Assembly: GCF_030272615.1 (NCBI RefSeq)
Contig: NC_081412.1
Location: 685,776,583 to 685,840,582 of the forward strand
Direction: 5' to 3'
DNA: 64,000 nt
Source: Cryptomeria japonica
Taxonomy: Eukaryota; Streptophyta; Pinopsida; Cupressales; Cupressaceae
Below the pieces are notes generated by a model. It did not search any database. It was not told the DNA's origin and saw nothing but the letters and a program-made list of their open reading frames with translations. How positions within the stretch are numbered: the first letter of the stretch is position 1; every line of letters starts with the position of its first letter. The position numbers were made by a program, and so were the translations under genes. Positions 23,159 through 34,104 of this stretch are shown piece after piece.

Positions 23159-24432
23159 ATGGGGGAATACACCATGAGGGAACTTACTCAATGACTCACT
23201 AAGTCTGAGCAAGCCTATGATGATCTTATGGTCAAATACAAGGCATCTCAAGCAAAAAGGAGAGAACATGCAGAAAAGCTGATGGAACTATCTGAAAGTA
23301 GTTCTGAAGATGAAGCTAACATGGAAGCCATGATTGCTGAAGTAAATAAACTGAATGACTCAAACTCCAATCTGAGAAAGGAGTTGGAAGGACTGACTAT
23401 TAGGTTTAGTCAAGAGCTTGAGAACCAGAGAAAAGATGAAGATCGGATAAAGGATAGAGATCATGAGATCTCCAAGTTGAAACAAGAGATTAGTGCACTA
23501 ACTGCTCGCCTTCATGAGAGCAAAATGGAAAAAGAAGACATGCAAGGAGAACTAAACATAGCCATCTCAGAAAATGCAAGTCTAATGGAGACAAACACTG
23601 CTATTTCCAAAGAACTCTTTGAGTCAAAGGAAATACTTGCTAAGTTTGGCAAAAGTACTGTCAAGCTAGAGCAAAAGCTTGAGTCATCTAGACCGGCAAA
23701 GAATACCAATGGTCTTGGTTTTTCTAGACATGAGGAAGGAGAATCCTCAGGAACAAATGCTGAAGCATCAAAGAAGCAACCGACACTCAAAGGAAAAGGT
23801 AAACAAAAATTCAAACCTGTTTGCTTTAACTATCTTAAAGAAGGACACACTGCCAATGTATGTAGGAGCAAAGCCTACAATAATTTTCCTTATTTTATCA
23901 ACAATGTAAATCCAATAAGTTCAATGGTCATTGTTATGCATGCAACAAGTTTGGGCATAGAGCATTTGAATGCAGGTCTATAATGGATAACACTGGAAGA
24001 TATCCTCAGAGGACCCAAGGAACTGGTCCTGAACCTTTTGTGAATCGGAACCACAACCGGTTTAATGTCTTTAATCATCAGTCAAGAAGCGGTGGCCATC
24101 AAGGGGCAACCGGATGGAGAGAAAGTTGTATGATCTGTCATGGTCATGGTCACACTGCTGCAACATGCAGAAGGAAGAATGGAAATATGTACAATGGACC
24201 TTGGAGAGCACCTAGACTTGTTTGCTATCACTGCAACAAACTGGGTCAGATTGCAAGATTCTGCAGAAGCAGAAAAAGTATATCTGATGATATACCGGTC
24301 ACTCAGGAAGGAGAAACCAATGTTGAAAAAGTTCAAGGGGACATGAAGAAAACATGGAGGAAAAAACCAATAATATCGGAAGAGGAACTAGTTTCTGCAC
24401 CTAGTGTGGAAATATCAAAACCGACAAACTAA
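23159..24432 (+). pseudogene. gag: Capsid-less gag of element D (coiled coil plus four zinc knuckles)
   Basis: The ATG at 23159 lies 50 bp past the LTR. MGEYTMRELTQ is followed by TGA (23192-23194), then a long charged coiled coil to about residue 165. Four knuckle-like units follow: 23822-23863 (second Cys replaced by Tyr), 23932-23973 (CYACNKFGHRAFEC, intact), 24127-24168 (CMICHGHGHTAATC, intact) and 24223-24264 (His replaced by Gln). A frameshift lies near 23900. The capsid-type (UBN2) domain normal for Copia gag is absent, because the sequence opens at what would be its C-terminal edge. It may bind RNA but could not assemble a particle alone. Confidence 0.82.
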
Positions 24433-24875
24433 GCCTTAAAGGTTTAGGGGGAGCAAACAGTGAAATGCTTTCGAACCCCTGGTTGACACCAGTAAAAGAC
24501 CTTAACCGGTATGCGATACCTGTTGCTTGGCAAAAGACTGGAAATGGTAAAAAGGCAAATTAGGGTTTACGCCCTAATAGAGGAGCATTAATGATGGTAG
24601 GTGAGAGACATGTATAAATGCATTTTTCAAATCATTTCTCACTATCTATTTTTGAGCGAAGAAAAGTTTTCAAGTGCAGAGCGAAGAAAAGGTGATTTGA
24701 GCTTAGATTTCAAGAAATTGAATAACCTTGAAAGAGATTCAAATCCAGTTTGCAAGCGGTAGTGGAGAACACAAAGCGGTGATTTGGCAACCGACGAAGA
24801 GTGGAGTGAAGCAGAATCAAGAAGCCCTAAATTCACGTTTGAAAGGTATTTTTCATGTTCTTGAAATACTCTACA
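24433..24875 (+). promoter_or_regulatory. Intergenic segment of element D with polypurine and TATA-like motifs
   Basis: Between gag and the second ORF. It holds TTTAGGGGGAGCAAA (about 24444-24458), which resembles TTAGGGGGAGCAATT near 28500, and ATGTATAAATGCA near 24610-24622, a good TATA-like match about 260 bp before the second ORF. It may be a subgenomic promoter for that ORF and a second plus-strand primer; this is inference only. Confidence 0.4.
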
Positions 24876-27800
24876 ATGGCTTCCGCATCTCATACCAGTT
24901 CATGTACATCCATAGAGTCAGAAAGTTTTATTCAAAGGAAGTCCAAATATAATGCTTTATCACAAGTTCCAGCTGGAGTCATAGTTGAAGAGGGAATTTC
25001 TAATTATATTGATTGCAAAATAGAAGACCTAGGGTCTTTAGCTATTCACACTCAGTTAGGTCTATTTTGTGGCAAGGACAAAAAGATCAAACCGGAGTTC
25101 AGTATCTCAGAGAAGAAGAAACTCCATAATGCAGTATATTTTCTGGAAGACTTCATAGAGGATCACATCAGGATCATCTTGAGCAGAGTCCATGGTGATA
25201 AGATGTACCTGGAGAGGATGCATGATATCACACCTCAGGCAATTCATGCAGTCATCAGTTTCTGCAACACGAGGGAAGTACCAACCCTAAGAACGGTAAG
25301 CAAAATGGAAATGACCAAGCTCACCGGTTCAACAAGTGATTCACGAGGTATGATAGTTAATCCTATCAAGGATGATCTGGTGAAATACACCTGCATGGTG
25401 ATAGGCTACAGAACATTCTCAGCTAGCAGGATTAATTCTGTATTTGCTGCAATGGTAAATGCCACTTACCGAATGATTAAAGAGGATAAATCATTTGACC
25501 TATGCACCAGTATGCAGAGGCAACTCCTGTTAAATCTTAAGGCAATCAAAAAGGACAATTCACTAAGGTTTAAATCTGGACAACTATTGGTAGGGTTGTT
25601 TTTCTATTTCCAAGGCTACTTTCCTGGTGTAGGAGATGTCTAGTGGTCCCCTGACCAACCAGTAACCAAGAAGATAAAGGAAAGCATACAAGCCATTGGA
25701 ACCGGCTACCCTGAGGTACTGAACAAATATTTTGATGAGTTCAGAAGAAAGATGAGTCAAAGGGTAAGAATCTCAGGTGACATAGTGAAGAAATACGAAG
25801 ATGACATCTGTTTCACTATTCAGGTGGACAAATGTTTAATGGAGGCTGTTGAGCCTAGAATGGAGGAGGTAGAGCCAATGGGCTATGAAGTTATGTTTGA
25901 CATGCTGGAAGGGTATGCCTCAACCCTTATTGCCTTGCCTCTTGATCCAAAGGCTAAGAGGACTGAAACCTACTTGGAGAGGATTGCACTGGTTGAAGAA
26001 CCATCGGTAAAGAAAGGAAAAGAACCGGTAGCTAAGAAAGCTAAGGTAGTGCCTGCAACATCGGCACCAGCTACCACTGCAACTCCAAGAGTGACCAAGC
26101 GGTCACCGGCAAAGAAGAAACCGGAGGTAACACCAGCAAAAATCTTCGAAAGAAAGAGGAAGACTAAGGCAAATGAACCGGACTCCGAAGAAACTGAGTT
26201 TGATGAACAGCCAAAGAAGGCAAGACAGACAAAGAAGATGAAGAAGAATGAACCGACAACATCCACACCGGTAAATATAGACATCTCCTTTGACACATTG
26301 TCAAAGAACAGTAAAAAATATTAGGAGAAAGTTACTTCATGATTTATTAGACTATTATGATGATTTTAACAGTGAGGAAAAAGATGAAGTACTACAGGAA
26401 ATCATTCTTTATTTGTGTAAAAATGACCGATCACCATCAGAGATTAAATCTTAGACACCGGATTCATTATTTAAAGCATTGGATAATAAATGGTGCATTG
26501 CCATTGAAAAGGAATAGGAGATTAGGGAGAAAGTCTTTGCACAGTACTAACTCTCAAATTCAGAATTATTTGATGCCCTGGATCAAAATAAAGGTCTCTT
26601 CTTCACAAGGAGAAGAAGACTCTGGTTGTTGGAGGGGAGAGTTGATGATGTTGAAAAAGATACTCATCAGCATATGGCTCATGCTATCAGCTCTCACAAA
26701 GCACGAATGGCCAACCTCCAAGTGGAAAAGGAACCAATTATTTCCAAACCGGATGAGGTCTTTGATGAGGAAGGAAACCTAGTGGAAGAACCAATTGACA
26801 CCATCGATGTCGATGCCCTGGATGTAGAAGATGTCACTCAGGACATACCTTCTAAGGGAACTGAACAGGGTCAACAGGCCGATCAGGGTGGTGAACAAGC
26901 TGAGGACACATAGCAAGCGGCAAAGGAATAGGAAGAGAAGAAGAAGAGGGATGAAGATGAGAAAAAGAAGAAAGAGGAAGAGAAGAGAAAAGAGGAAGAG
27001 GAGAAACGAAAAGATGAAGAAAAGAAGAAGCAAGAAGATGATAGGAAGAAGAAAGAAGAAGAGGATAAGGAAGAAAAGAGAAAGAAGGAAGAGGAAGAGA
27101 AGAAGAATAAGGAAGAGGAAGAGAAGAAGAAGAAGGAAGAGGAAGAACAGAAGAAGGAGGAAGAGGAAGAACAGAAGAAGAAGGAAGAGGAAGCACAAAA
27201 GAAGAAGGAAGAGGAAGCAAAGAAAAAGGTAGAAGCAGAGCAGAAGCAGAAAGAAGAGGAAGACAAGAAGAAGATGGAAGAGGAAGAAAAGAAAAAGAGA
27301 GAAGAGAAAGAGAAAGAAGAGAAGGAGAGGAAAAAGAAGGAAGAAGCAGACAAGACAATTGAAGTAATGAAGTGCACACAGATGGAGATTCCTAAGGCAA
27401 CCGGGAGCCAAGCCAAACCAGCTGCTATCTCGAGCCCCATTGATCTCCAATCTACAAGTGAGTCTGAGCTTATGCAAAGCATCAAGGTTTCCCAAGAGTT
27501 CCTTGAAGGCATTCGTAGGAAAAGGGAACAAGATATTATTCAAGCGACTGTAGACACACTTACTAGTTTAATCCCTGGTACTAATCTTCCTGACACTAAA
27601 TCATCACTAGCACAACTCAAACTTCTATGTACTGTAGTGGATGATCAGGTGCAGAGTCTAGAAGAAGCAACAAAGGCCAATGTAAAGAAAGAGCACCAAA
27701 AGGCTCTTAATGTTGCTCTAGTGAAGAAGTTGAATGAGCTTAGGATTGAACTGCTGAAAGATCAAAAGGACATAAGGAATGCCTTGGATGAGGGGAACTT

Positions 27801-28248
27801 GCTACTCAGCAAAATCTGTCAACCTCATCTATTCTGTGATGATGTACTAGCCAAGAATCAACAGCTTCAAATGGACTTACAGTCCTACTTGGGCACATTC
27901 AAGACTCCTTATGATTCCTTTGTAGCATATGGGCAAACCGTTCACCGGTTCCAGATCCAGTCAGCCAAGATGGAGCAAGAGATCAGCACACGGTCTAGGG
28001 ATTTGCAAGAACTTCAACTGGTATTACTTCCATGACTACAAATTCTTTAGAAGTGTTATCTGAACCTAGATGCCCTGATAGTCACACAAGAACTGAGCAC
28101 AGTAGATGCCATGGAGGAACAGGTATCCCATATGAAGATAGAGAAGGAAGTGGCAACCTCCCTACTTGAGTCCTGGTCCCTATCCATGAAACAATTTTTG
28201 CAGGACTATAAATTGGTTTTTGACAAGTATTATTCATTATTGTCATAA
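24876..28248 (+). pseudogene. Large unknown ORF of element D (globular domain, basic linker, Lys/Glu helix)
   Basis: I do not recognise this protein. From ATG 24876 (MASASHTSSC): a globular part to about residue 290 (motifs LHNAVYFLEDFIEDH, TPQAIHAVISFCNTREVP, LLVGLFFYFQGYFPG), then a basic, Thr/Pro-rich linker with Lys-rich clusters (26010-26290), an acidic stretch (26700-26910), a ~140-residue almost pure Lys/Glu segment (26925-27350), and a helical C-terminus (AQLKLLCTVVDDQVQSLEEA). Stops at 25641 (TAG), 26322 (TAG), 28033 (TGA) and 28048 (TAG), and a frameshift between about 26325 and 26620, break it. A role in RNP packaging or like the env-like third ORFs of other plant elements is possible but unproven. 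Confidence 0.6.
26925..27350 (+). repeat. Polypurine (GAA/AAG)n tract encoding a Lys/Glu helix
   Basis: About 425 bp almost purely A and G, made of degenerate GAAGARGAR units (for example GAGGAAGAACAGAAGAAGG repeated near 27140-27180). On plus it encodes alternating Glu and Lys blocks, compatible with a single alpha-helix or coiled coil. Long minus-strand frames here (Phe/Leu/Ser-rich) are shadows. Confidence 0.9.
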
Positions 28249-28600
28249 ACTTTTTATATATGTGTGGAAATAGGGATTTTCAGCAGTACTTTGTCATTGT
28301 TGGCAAAGGGAGAGAAGTATATCTGGTTTTTGGTTTTTGGGTTTTTTTTTTTTTTAAACTTTGATCTTTTGACACAGGGGGAGAAGTATCTATTTTGAAA
28401 TCTTGATATATGTTGTGATATATGCTATATGCTCTGATGATTATGCTCTGCATGCCAAATTGCTATACACTGTGTTGATTAAGGGATAGTGTATATGCTT
28501 AGGGGGAGCAATTTTGTTAATGGCAAGTTTTTGTTGTAAAACACTTAGATGTCAAAATTTTATTTTCCTAAGTGTTGCCATCAATGCCAAAGGGGGAGAT
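28249..28600 (+). promoter_or_regulatory. 3' untranslated part and polypurine tract of element D
   Basis: The tract AAAGGGGGAGAT (28589-28600) abuts the 3' LTR. Similar purine runs lie upstream: GGCAAAGGGAGAGAAG near 28303, CACAGGGGGAGAAG near 28374 and TTAGGGGGAGCA near 28499. A T14-like run lies near 28343-28356. No ORF. Confidence 0.7.
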
Positions 28601-29779
28601 TGTTTGCATTTTTGTTGTTTATGTTGTGATTGTCATTGATGGACATACACTTGTATTGAAATCCCCTTTATATGTATGAGGTCATGCTCAACTAGTATTT
28701 GTTCCAACCGGTATGTTGTATACTAGTCTTTAGACTAGTGGTGATTTTGCAAAATGCATTTCCCGGTCTGAAGCAGCATGATGACCCCAAGTGGTTCGTA
28801 GATCACAAGCGGTACGAGGGAGCAAAGTGACACAACACATTCTTACCAGTCTTCATTTTTGTCAAACTGGCAACCGATATTTCGTATGAATCGGTAATAC
28901 TCTGTGATGAGTTACCAACCGACATTTTGTGATGAGTGACCAATCCATCGATTGTTTGAAGATGCCGACACATTGACAGTGCTTTTTGTGTCGTGTTACT
29001 GAGTATGACTAGATGCATTGAACCTAGGAAATTATAATGTAATCCTATTGGACTGACATGAAATCAGATTCCTTTAAAAGGACATCATGTCTAGGGTTTT
29101 AAGTTGTTGCTGAAAGGGTTATTGTCGTGCTAGGGTTTAAGGTGGAAGTTGAGTTGTTGTGAGAATGATCTTATCTGAGAAGATCAAGTTGTAACTGTGA
29201 GAGAGAGAGAGAAGATTGAAGTAATGCTGGAATGCATTAGCTGTGAGCAATACTGGATCTAACCAAGCAGTTTGTGCTATTAGATAGATCAAACACTTGT
29301 TGATTACTCACATCTTTAACAAGTCTGTAGCCCTTAACCAAGTAGGCCTCAAAGCCTTTGTAAAATCCTCTAACAAGGTGGTTCACACATGTGAATCTAA
29401 AATCCTCTAACAAGGTAGTCTTTAATCAGACTTATCTCCTAACAGAGATTGAGATTCCTAACAGGATCTATTCTGGTGAAGAACATTGTAAGACCTTAAC
29501 CGGTCTGACCTTAACCAGTCTGGTTTCTATTCTATAGATAGTGACTTGTGAGTTCCATCTCACCGTGGTTTTTCCTAGTTGGGTTTCCACATCAAATATC
29601 TTGTGTTATGGTTGTATTGCTTTTGTGGGTGAATGCTTTATTCGCATTTTGGTTTGCATGTGTGGTAACTGGTTTGACTATTAGACTGCTTTACCGGTTT
29701 ATCTTTAGACTGTGTAAGTGTTTTAGTGCAGTGATTTTTGGCATACTAATTCACCCCCCCCCCCTCTTAGTATTCATCA
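28601..29779 (+). repeat. 3' LTR of element D
   Basis: TGTTTGCATTTTTG...TTAGTATTCATCA, 1179 bp. It differs from the 5' LTR by substitutions, an 11-C run (29754-29764) in place of 7, and a short tandem duplication near 29490-29522 (GACCTTAACCGGTCT / GACCTTAACCAGTCT). Confidence 0.92.
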
Positions 29780-29784
29780 CATTC

Positions 29785-30692
29785 CACCAATCAAACCAAC
29801 AACCCTATCAGCAGCACTGCACACCATCACAACTACCCCACTAAGGCTAAAAATCCCAACAAGATCATCCACAAAACCAATCATCCCACCAATCAAATCA
29901 GAAACCCTATCAGCAGTAGAAATAACATCAAAAGCACCATTAGTAGCAGCAACTATATCAGAATTCCCAGAAGTATCAACAACATTGGCAATTCCAGCAG
30001 AAGCAACAAAGTCAATAACACCGATACTCCCCATATCAGATTCACGGATCCCAATAATCCTTCCTACAGCACCAATCATTCCATCTATCTAGGTACATCC
30101 GTCGATCAGACCTGCAATGTTTAAATCAAAGGATATTCCGGTATGGTATAGCAATTGGATACTGAAAAATGACTCAGAGACCAACTCACATGAGTGGGAG
30201 TTTGATTTAGTACATCTAAATACTTCAGATAAGGAAGACACATCACCCCCTCCACCCCACAAAGACATCCCTGTTTATGGAGAAGCGCAAATTAAAACCT
30301 CTTGGGTTCCTGAACTGGAAACATCTTCCATAGACCTTACGTCACATCCTACGCCCAATTCTAATAGGGAGAGTACCATCAATGACCTTGACCATAATGT
30401 CTTAACCCTCACTGACACATCTAACGAACTTAACCTGATTGATGAGGTAATACCCATTATCCATCCTGAACTCATCGAATGGAACCAACCTAATCCCCCA
30501 TGTCTTGACCATTTCCAAAATGATGAGGCAATCATTGACTTTTTGGAACTACGAGATAACATACCAAGTGGGGATCCCAAAGTTGGATTCACCATTGAAC
30601 TTAATAGTGCAACATACTTTGGGGTGGATGCCTAACCTTTCAGCTACAAAAATTTAACAATAAAACATGGATCTTCCAGTGAAAACCACACT
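29785..30692 (+). pseudogene. Pro/Thr-rich linker and pre-RT region of element B
   Basis: Resumes the frame broken at 21950 after excision of 7,834 bp. A ~100-bp unit encoding a Pro/Thr/Ile-rich peptide (TITTxPLRLKIPTRSS) is repeated at about 21885-21950 and 29815-29890, with a partial third copy to about 29915. The frame continues through an acidic stretch (30117-30635), closed by a TAA at 30633-30635. No enzymatic domain is visible. It is the spacer usual between protease and RT in Tat elements. Confidence 0.65.
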
Positions 30693-31790
30693 GTGGCACT
30701 GTTTGATCCCACAAAAGTCAAAAGAAAGAGCGTATCCAATGGTGAAAACCTCCCTGAGGTGCCTGAGGATGAAAGGTTTGACATTCTCCCCTCTAGTACA
30801 CAACAAGAACGATCAACGATTCTCATCAAGGAAACCAAAGAATACAACATGGGGATTCCTGAAACTCCTCACCACATACATCTGGCATCTCTTTTAACTC
30901 TAGATGAACAGCCCAAGTTTGTTGAATTCTTCAAAAAATGCCAGATCAAATTCGCATGGTCATATGTAGACATGCCTGGTCTTGATCCTGATTTAGTCAC
31001 GCATCACCTCACTGTAGCAAAAGGAGCTAAGCCTGTCAAGCAGAAGCTTCGCAAGATGCATCCCCAAATTGCTCAAAGCAGAACTTAAGAAACTCCTGGA
31101 TGTTGGTTTCAAACCAATTGATTATGCAGATTGGATCTCCAATATTGTGCCTATTGGCAAACCAAATGGGGGCATCCGTATTTGCACTGACTTCATAGAT
31201 CTAAACAAAGCATGTCCTAAGGATGACTTCCCCCTACCAAACATTGACATCATAGTGGACCTAACAGTAGGACATGCCATGCTTTCTCTCATGGATGGCT
31301 TTTCAGGGTACAATCAGATAAAGATCGCACTAGAGGATCAACATAAGATAGCCTTCACATGTCCATGGGGAACATACTATTGGAATGTAATGCCTTTTGG
31401 TCTCAAGAATGCAGGAGCGACCTATCAAAGGGCAATAACCACTATCTTCCATGATATGATGCAGACCATAATGGAAGATAATGTTGATGACTTACTGGCA
31501 AAATCACTCGCAAGAGAAGGTCATCTGGACATATTAGAGAAAATCTTTGATAGACTAGAACAATATCATGTTCGACTCAACCCAAAGAAATGTGTCTTTG
31601 GAGTAACCTTAGGGAAACTTCTAGGATACATTGTCTCAAGCAAAGGCATTGAGGTCGACCCAGCAAAGGTCAAAGCAATCATGGACATGCCACCTCCAAA
31701 GAACATCAATCAGCTAAGGACGTTACAAGGGTGGCTACAATCCATCTGAAGATTCATTGCACAACTAGCAGATAAGTGCCATCCTTTTAC
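30693..31790 (+). pseudogene. Reverse transcriptase of element B (Tat-like)
   Basis: Motifs in order: FAWSYVDMPGLDPDLVTHHL, DWISNIVPIGKPNGGIRIC, DLNKACPKDDFPLPNID, MDGFSGYNQI, CPWGTYYWNVMPFGLKNA, and a catalytic box reading NVDDLLAKS (Tyr of the usual YVDD replaced by Asn). A frameshift lies near 31070-31085 (frame 30693 to frame 31069). TGA at 31747-31749 replaces an expected Arg in the thumb (QSI*RFIAQLA). The motif CPKDDFPLPNID is typical of Tat/Ogre-type elements. Confidence 0.92.
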
Positions 31791-32780
31791 ATACTTGCTA
31801 CACAAAAACATCCGCTTTCAATGGGATGCTAGATACCAGCAAGCATTCCAAATGCTTAAAGATTATCTCATGAATACACCATTGTTGATCCCACCGGATC
31901 CAAATAAGCCTCTATTGCTCTATATTTCAGCAACTAATACAACATTAGGAGTGCTATTGGCTCAACACAATGCAGAAGGCAAAGAATGTGCTATATACTA
32001 CATCTCTCGCACACTGGTTGGCTATGAACTCAATTACACACCTATTGAGCGAGCTTGCCTAGCAGTCATTTTGGCAGCCACTAAACTGAGGCACTATCTG
32101 TTAACACACAAGGTACAACTCATTGAAAAGATCGATCCACTCAAGTACTTACTCAGCAAAGCAGCATTAATTGGTCACTTGGCCAAATGGGTGATGATTC
32201 TAAGTGAATTTGACATTGAGTATGTGGACCGTAAGGCTATCAAAGGGCAAGTTATTGCAGATCAGTTGGCCAATGCACCCCTCATAGGTGATCATCCTCT
32301 CATTTCCAATTTTCCAGATGAAGAGCTATTCATGATCACAGAAGCAGAACCATGGAAGCTATACTTTGATGGTTCATATACTAGGCATGGCTTGGAGGCA
32401 GGCATTCTGTTTATCACACCTCAAGGTGACAGCATCCCAAAATCTTACAGGCTAGCTTTTCCATGTACAAACAACATAGCAAAATATGAGCCCTTGATCA
32501 CAAGACTCAGATTAGCCATACAATGGAAATTGAAAGAGTTACAATATATGGCAACTCTCAAATGGTCATCTGACAAGTCACAGATGAATATCAGACCAAG
32601 GATGATAAACTCATGCTGTACAAACAAATGGTGGATAGTTTAAAGGCATCATTTACTACTATCACCTTTCAGCAGATACCCAAAGATCAGAATCGAGCTG
32701 CTGATGCTATGGCTGCCATCGCATCTCTCCTAGATCTTCCACAAAATTCGACACGCTACGAGTTCTTGGTAGAATAGCTT
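31791..32780 (+). pseudogene. RNase H and second (archaeal-like) RNase H of element B
   Basis: The first RNase H is degenerate: YISATNTTLGVLLAQ replaces the usual DAS box, followed by YTPIERACLAVILAATKLRHYLL. A second RNase H-like domain follows (KLYFDGSYTRHGLEAGILFITPQGD ... NNIAKYEPLITRLRLA ... DQNRAADAMAAIAS). Dual RNase H of this arrangement is a hallmark of the Tat lineage. A frameshift near 32590 and a TAG about 32776 break it. Confidence 0.85.
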
Positions 32781-32989
32781 TGGATTCTTGCTTATGATAA
32801 TCCCCAAATCTGAGATGATATGTCACCTTGTTAGTTCCGAATCCCCATGGTATGGTGAGTTCTACACCCATCTCCATGATCAAACACTTCCTCCTAACCA
32901 ATTGAATAACCAACGTAAAGATTTCATTCACCAAACCGCTCAATATACCATCATTGCTGAAACCCTATACTGACGCAGTCTTGATGGTA

Positions 32990-34104
32990 CTCTCCTTTGA
33001 TGTCTGGAATAGGATGAGATAACAAAGGCCTTGGAAGAGTTACATGAATGAATTTGTGGAACTCATGCAAGCAGTCCTTCACTAGCTAAGAAAATCATGC
33101 GCACTGGATACTATTGGCCATCCATGGAAAAAGACTCCTACTATTTTGTCAGAAAGTGCAAGAAATGCCAAGTTCATGGAGACCTGATACATGTACCAGC
33201 ATAGGAATTGCAACCAATCACAACACCATGGCCTTTTTGTCAATGGGGACTTGACCTTGTGGGTAAAATCCATCCATCTTCATCAAATGACCACAAATTC
33301 ATTATTACCGCCACTGAATACTTCACAAAGTGGATCGAAGTTGTTCCACTTACCCAAGTCACCGGCAAGAAGATCGCCTCATTCTTCCTTAATTACATCA
33401 TCTGCCGGTATGGTGTACCCATGTCCATCATCACAAATAATGATCTTCCTTTCAAGAATCAAGATGTCCATGAACTCTGTGAGAAATTTCACATCCAACA
33501 CCGCTTTTCCACTCCCTATTACCCACAAGGCAATGGTTAGGTCGAAGCATCAAATAAAAACATATTGAGAATCCTCAAGAAGATAGTCAATGATGATGGT
33601 CATGATTGGCATGTTCAACTAAATCCAGCACTATGGGCGTATCGAACTAGTATTCGAACCCCTACAAGTGCAACTCCTTACTCATTGGTCTATGGTGCAA
33701 AAGCTATCTTACCTATTGAAGTTGAGATACCATCACTACGAGTTTCCTTGCATAATCTCATTGATGATGAAGCATACAGAGTCTTACGTCTCCAAGATTT
33801 AGAGCTACTTGATGAGAAATGACAAGCTGCATACAATCACCTCAAAGCCTATCAGCGGCGCATGAGAAGAAGCTATAATCATCGAGTTAGACCTTGTACA
33901 TTTGAGGTAGGTGATCTTGTTCTCCGAGAAGATCCTCATAACCAACTAAACAAAGAACATCAGGGAAAGTTTGAATCAAACTGGCTGGGTCCATATGTTA
34001 TCACTATTGTATTTGGGTCCGGGGCATATCAGTTGGCTAGTTTAGAAGGAGAACCGCTAGCAGATCCGATCAACAACATGCATCTCAAACGGTTTTATAC
34101 CTAA
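32990..34104 (+). pseudogene. Integrase of element B
   Basis: Zinc-binding region (MRTGYYWPSMEKD...VRKCKKCQVHGD) followed by the DDE core: WGLDLVGKIHPSS, then SIITNND where ITDNG is usual (catalytic Asp replaced by Asn), then YPQGNG*VEASNK with TAG at 33538-33540 in place of Gln. A C-terminal GPYVITIVFGSGAYQL segment ends at LKRFYT and TAA 34102-34104. Another TAG (about 33204) and a TGA (33820-33822) occur. Inactive. Confidence 0.9.

Larger units (their letters stand above)
21951..29779 (+). mobile_element. Element D: non-autonomous Copia-like LTR element with a large unknown ORF
   Basis: 7829 bp with LTRs at 21951-23108 and 28601-29779, a tRNA-Met-type primer site, a polypurine tract and CATTC duplications. 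The 5.5 kb interior has a short gag (coiled coil plus zinc knuckles, no capsid domain) and a ~1,100-residue ORF. I found no protease, integrase or RT motif in any frame. It must have relied on proteins from an autonomous relative. The Copia affiliation rests on LTR end structure, primer site and the CAAAGGGGGAGAT tract; the family is not known to me. Confidence 0.88.

Noticed and set aside
26779-27543. Long minus-strand ORFs rich in Phe, Leu and Ser
   Set aside because: Shadows of the GAA/AAG purine tract that encodes the Lys/Glu helix on plus; composition is explained by the tract.
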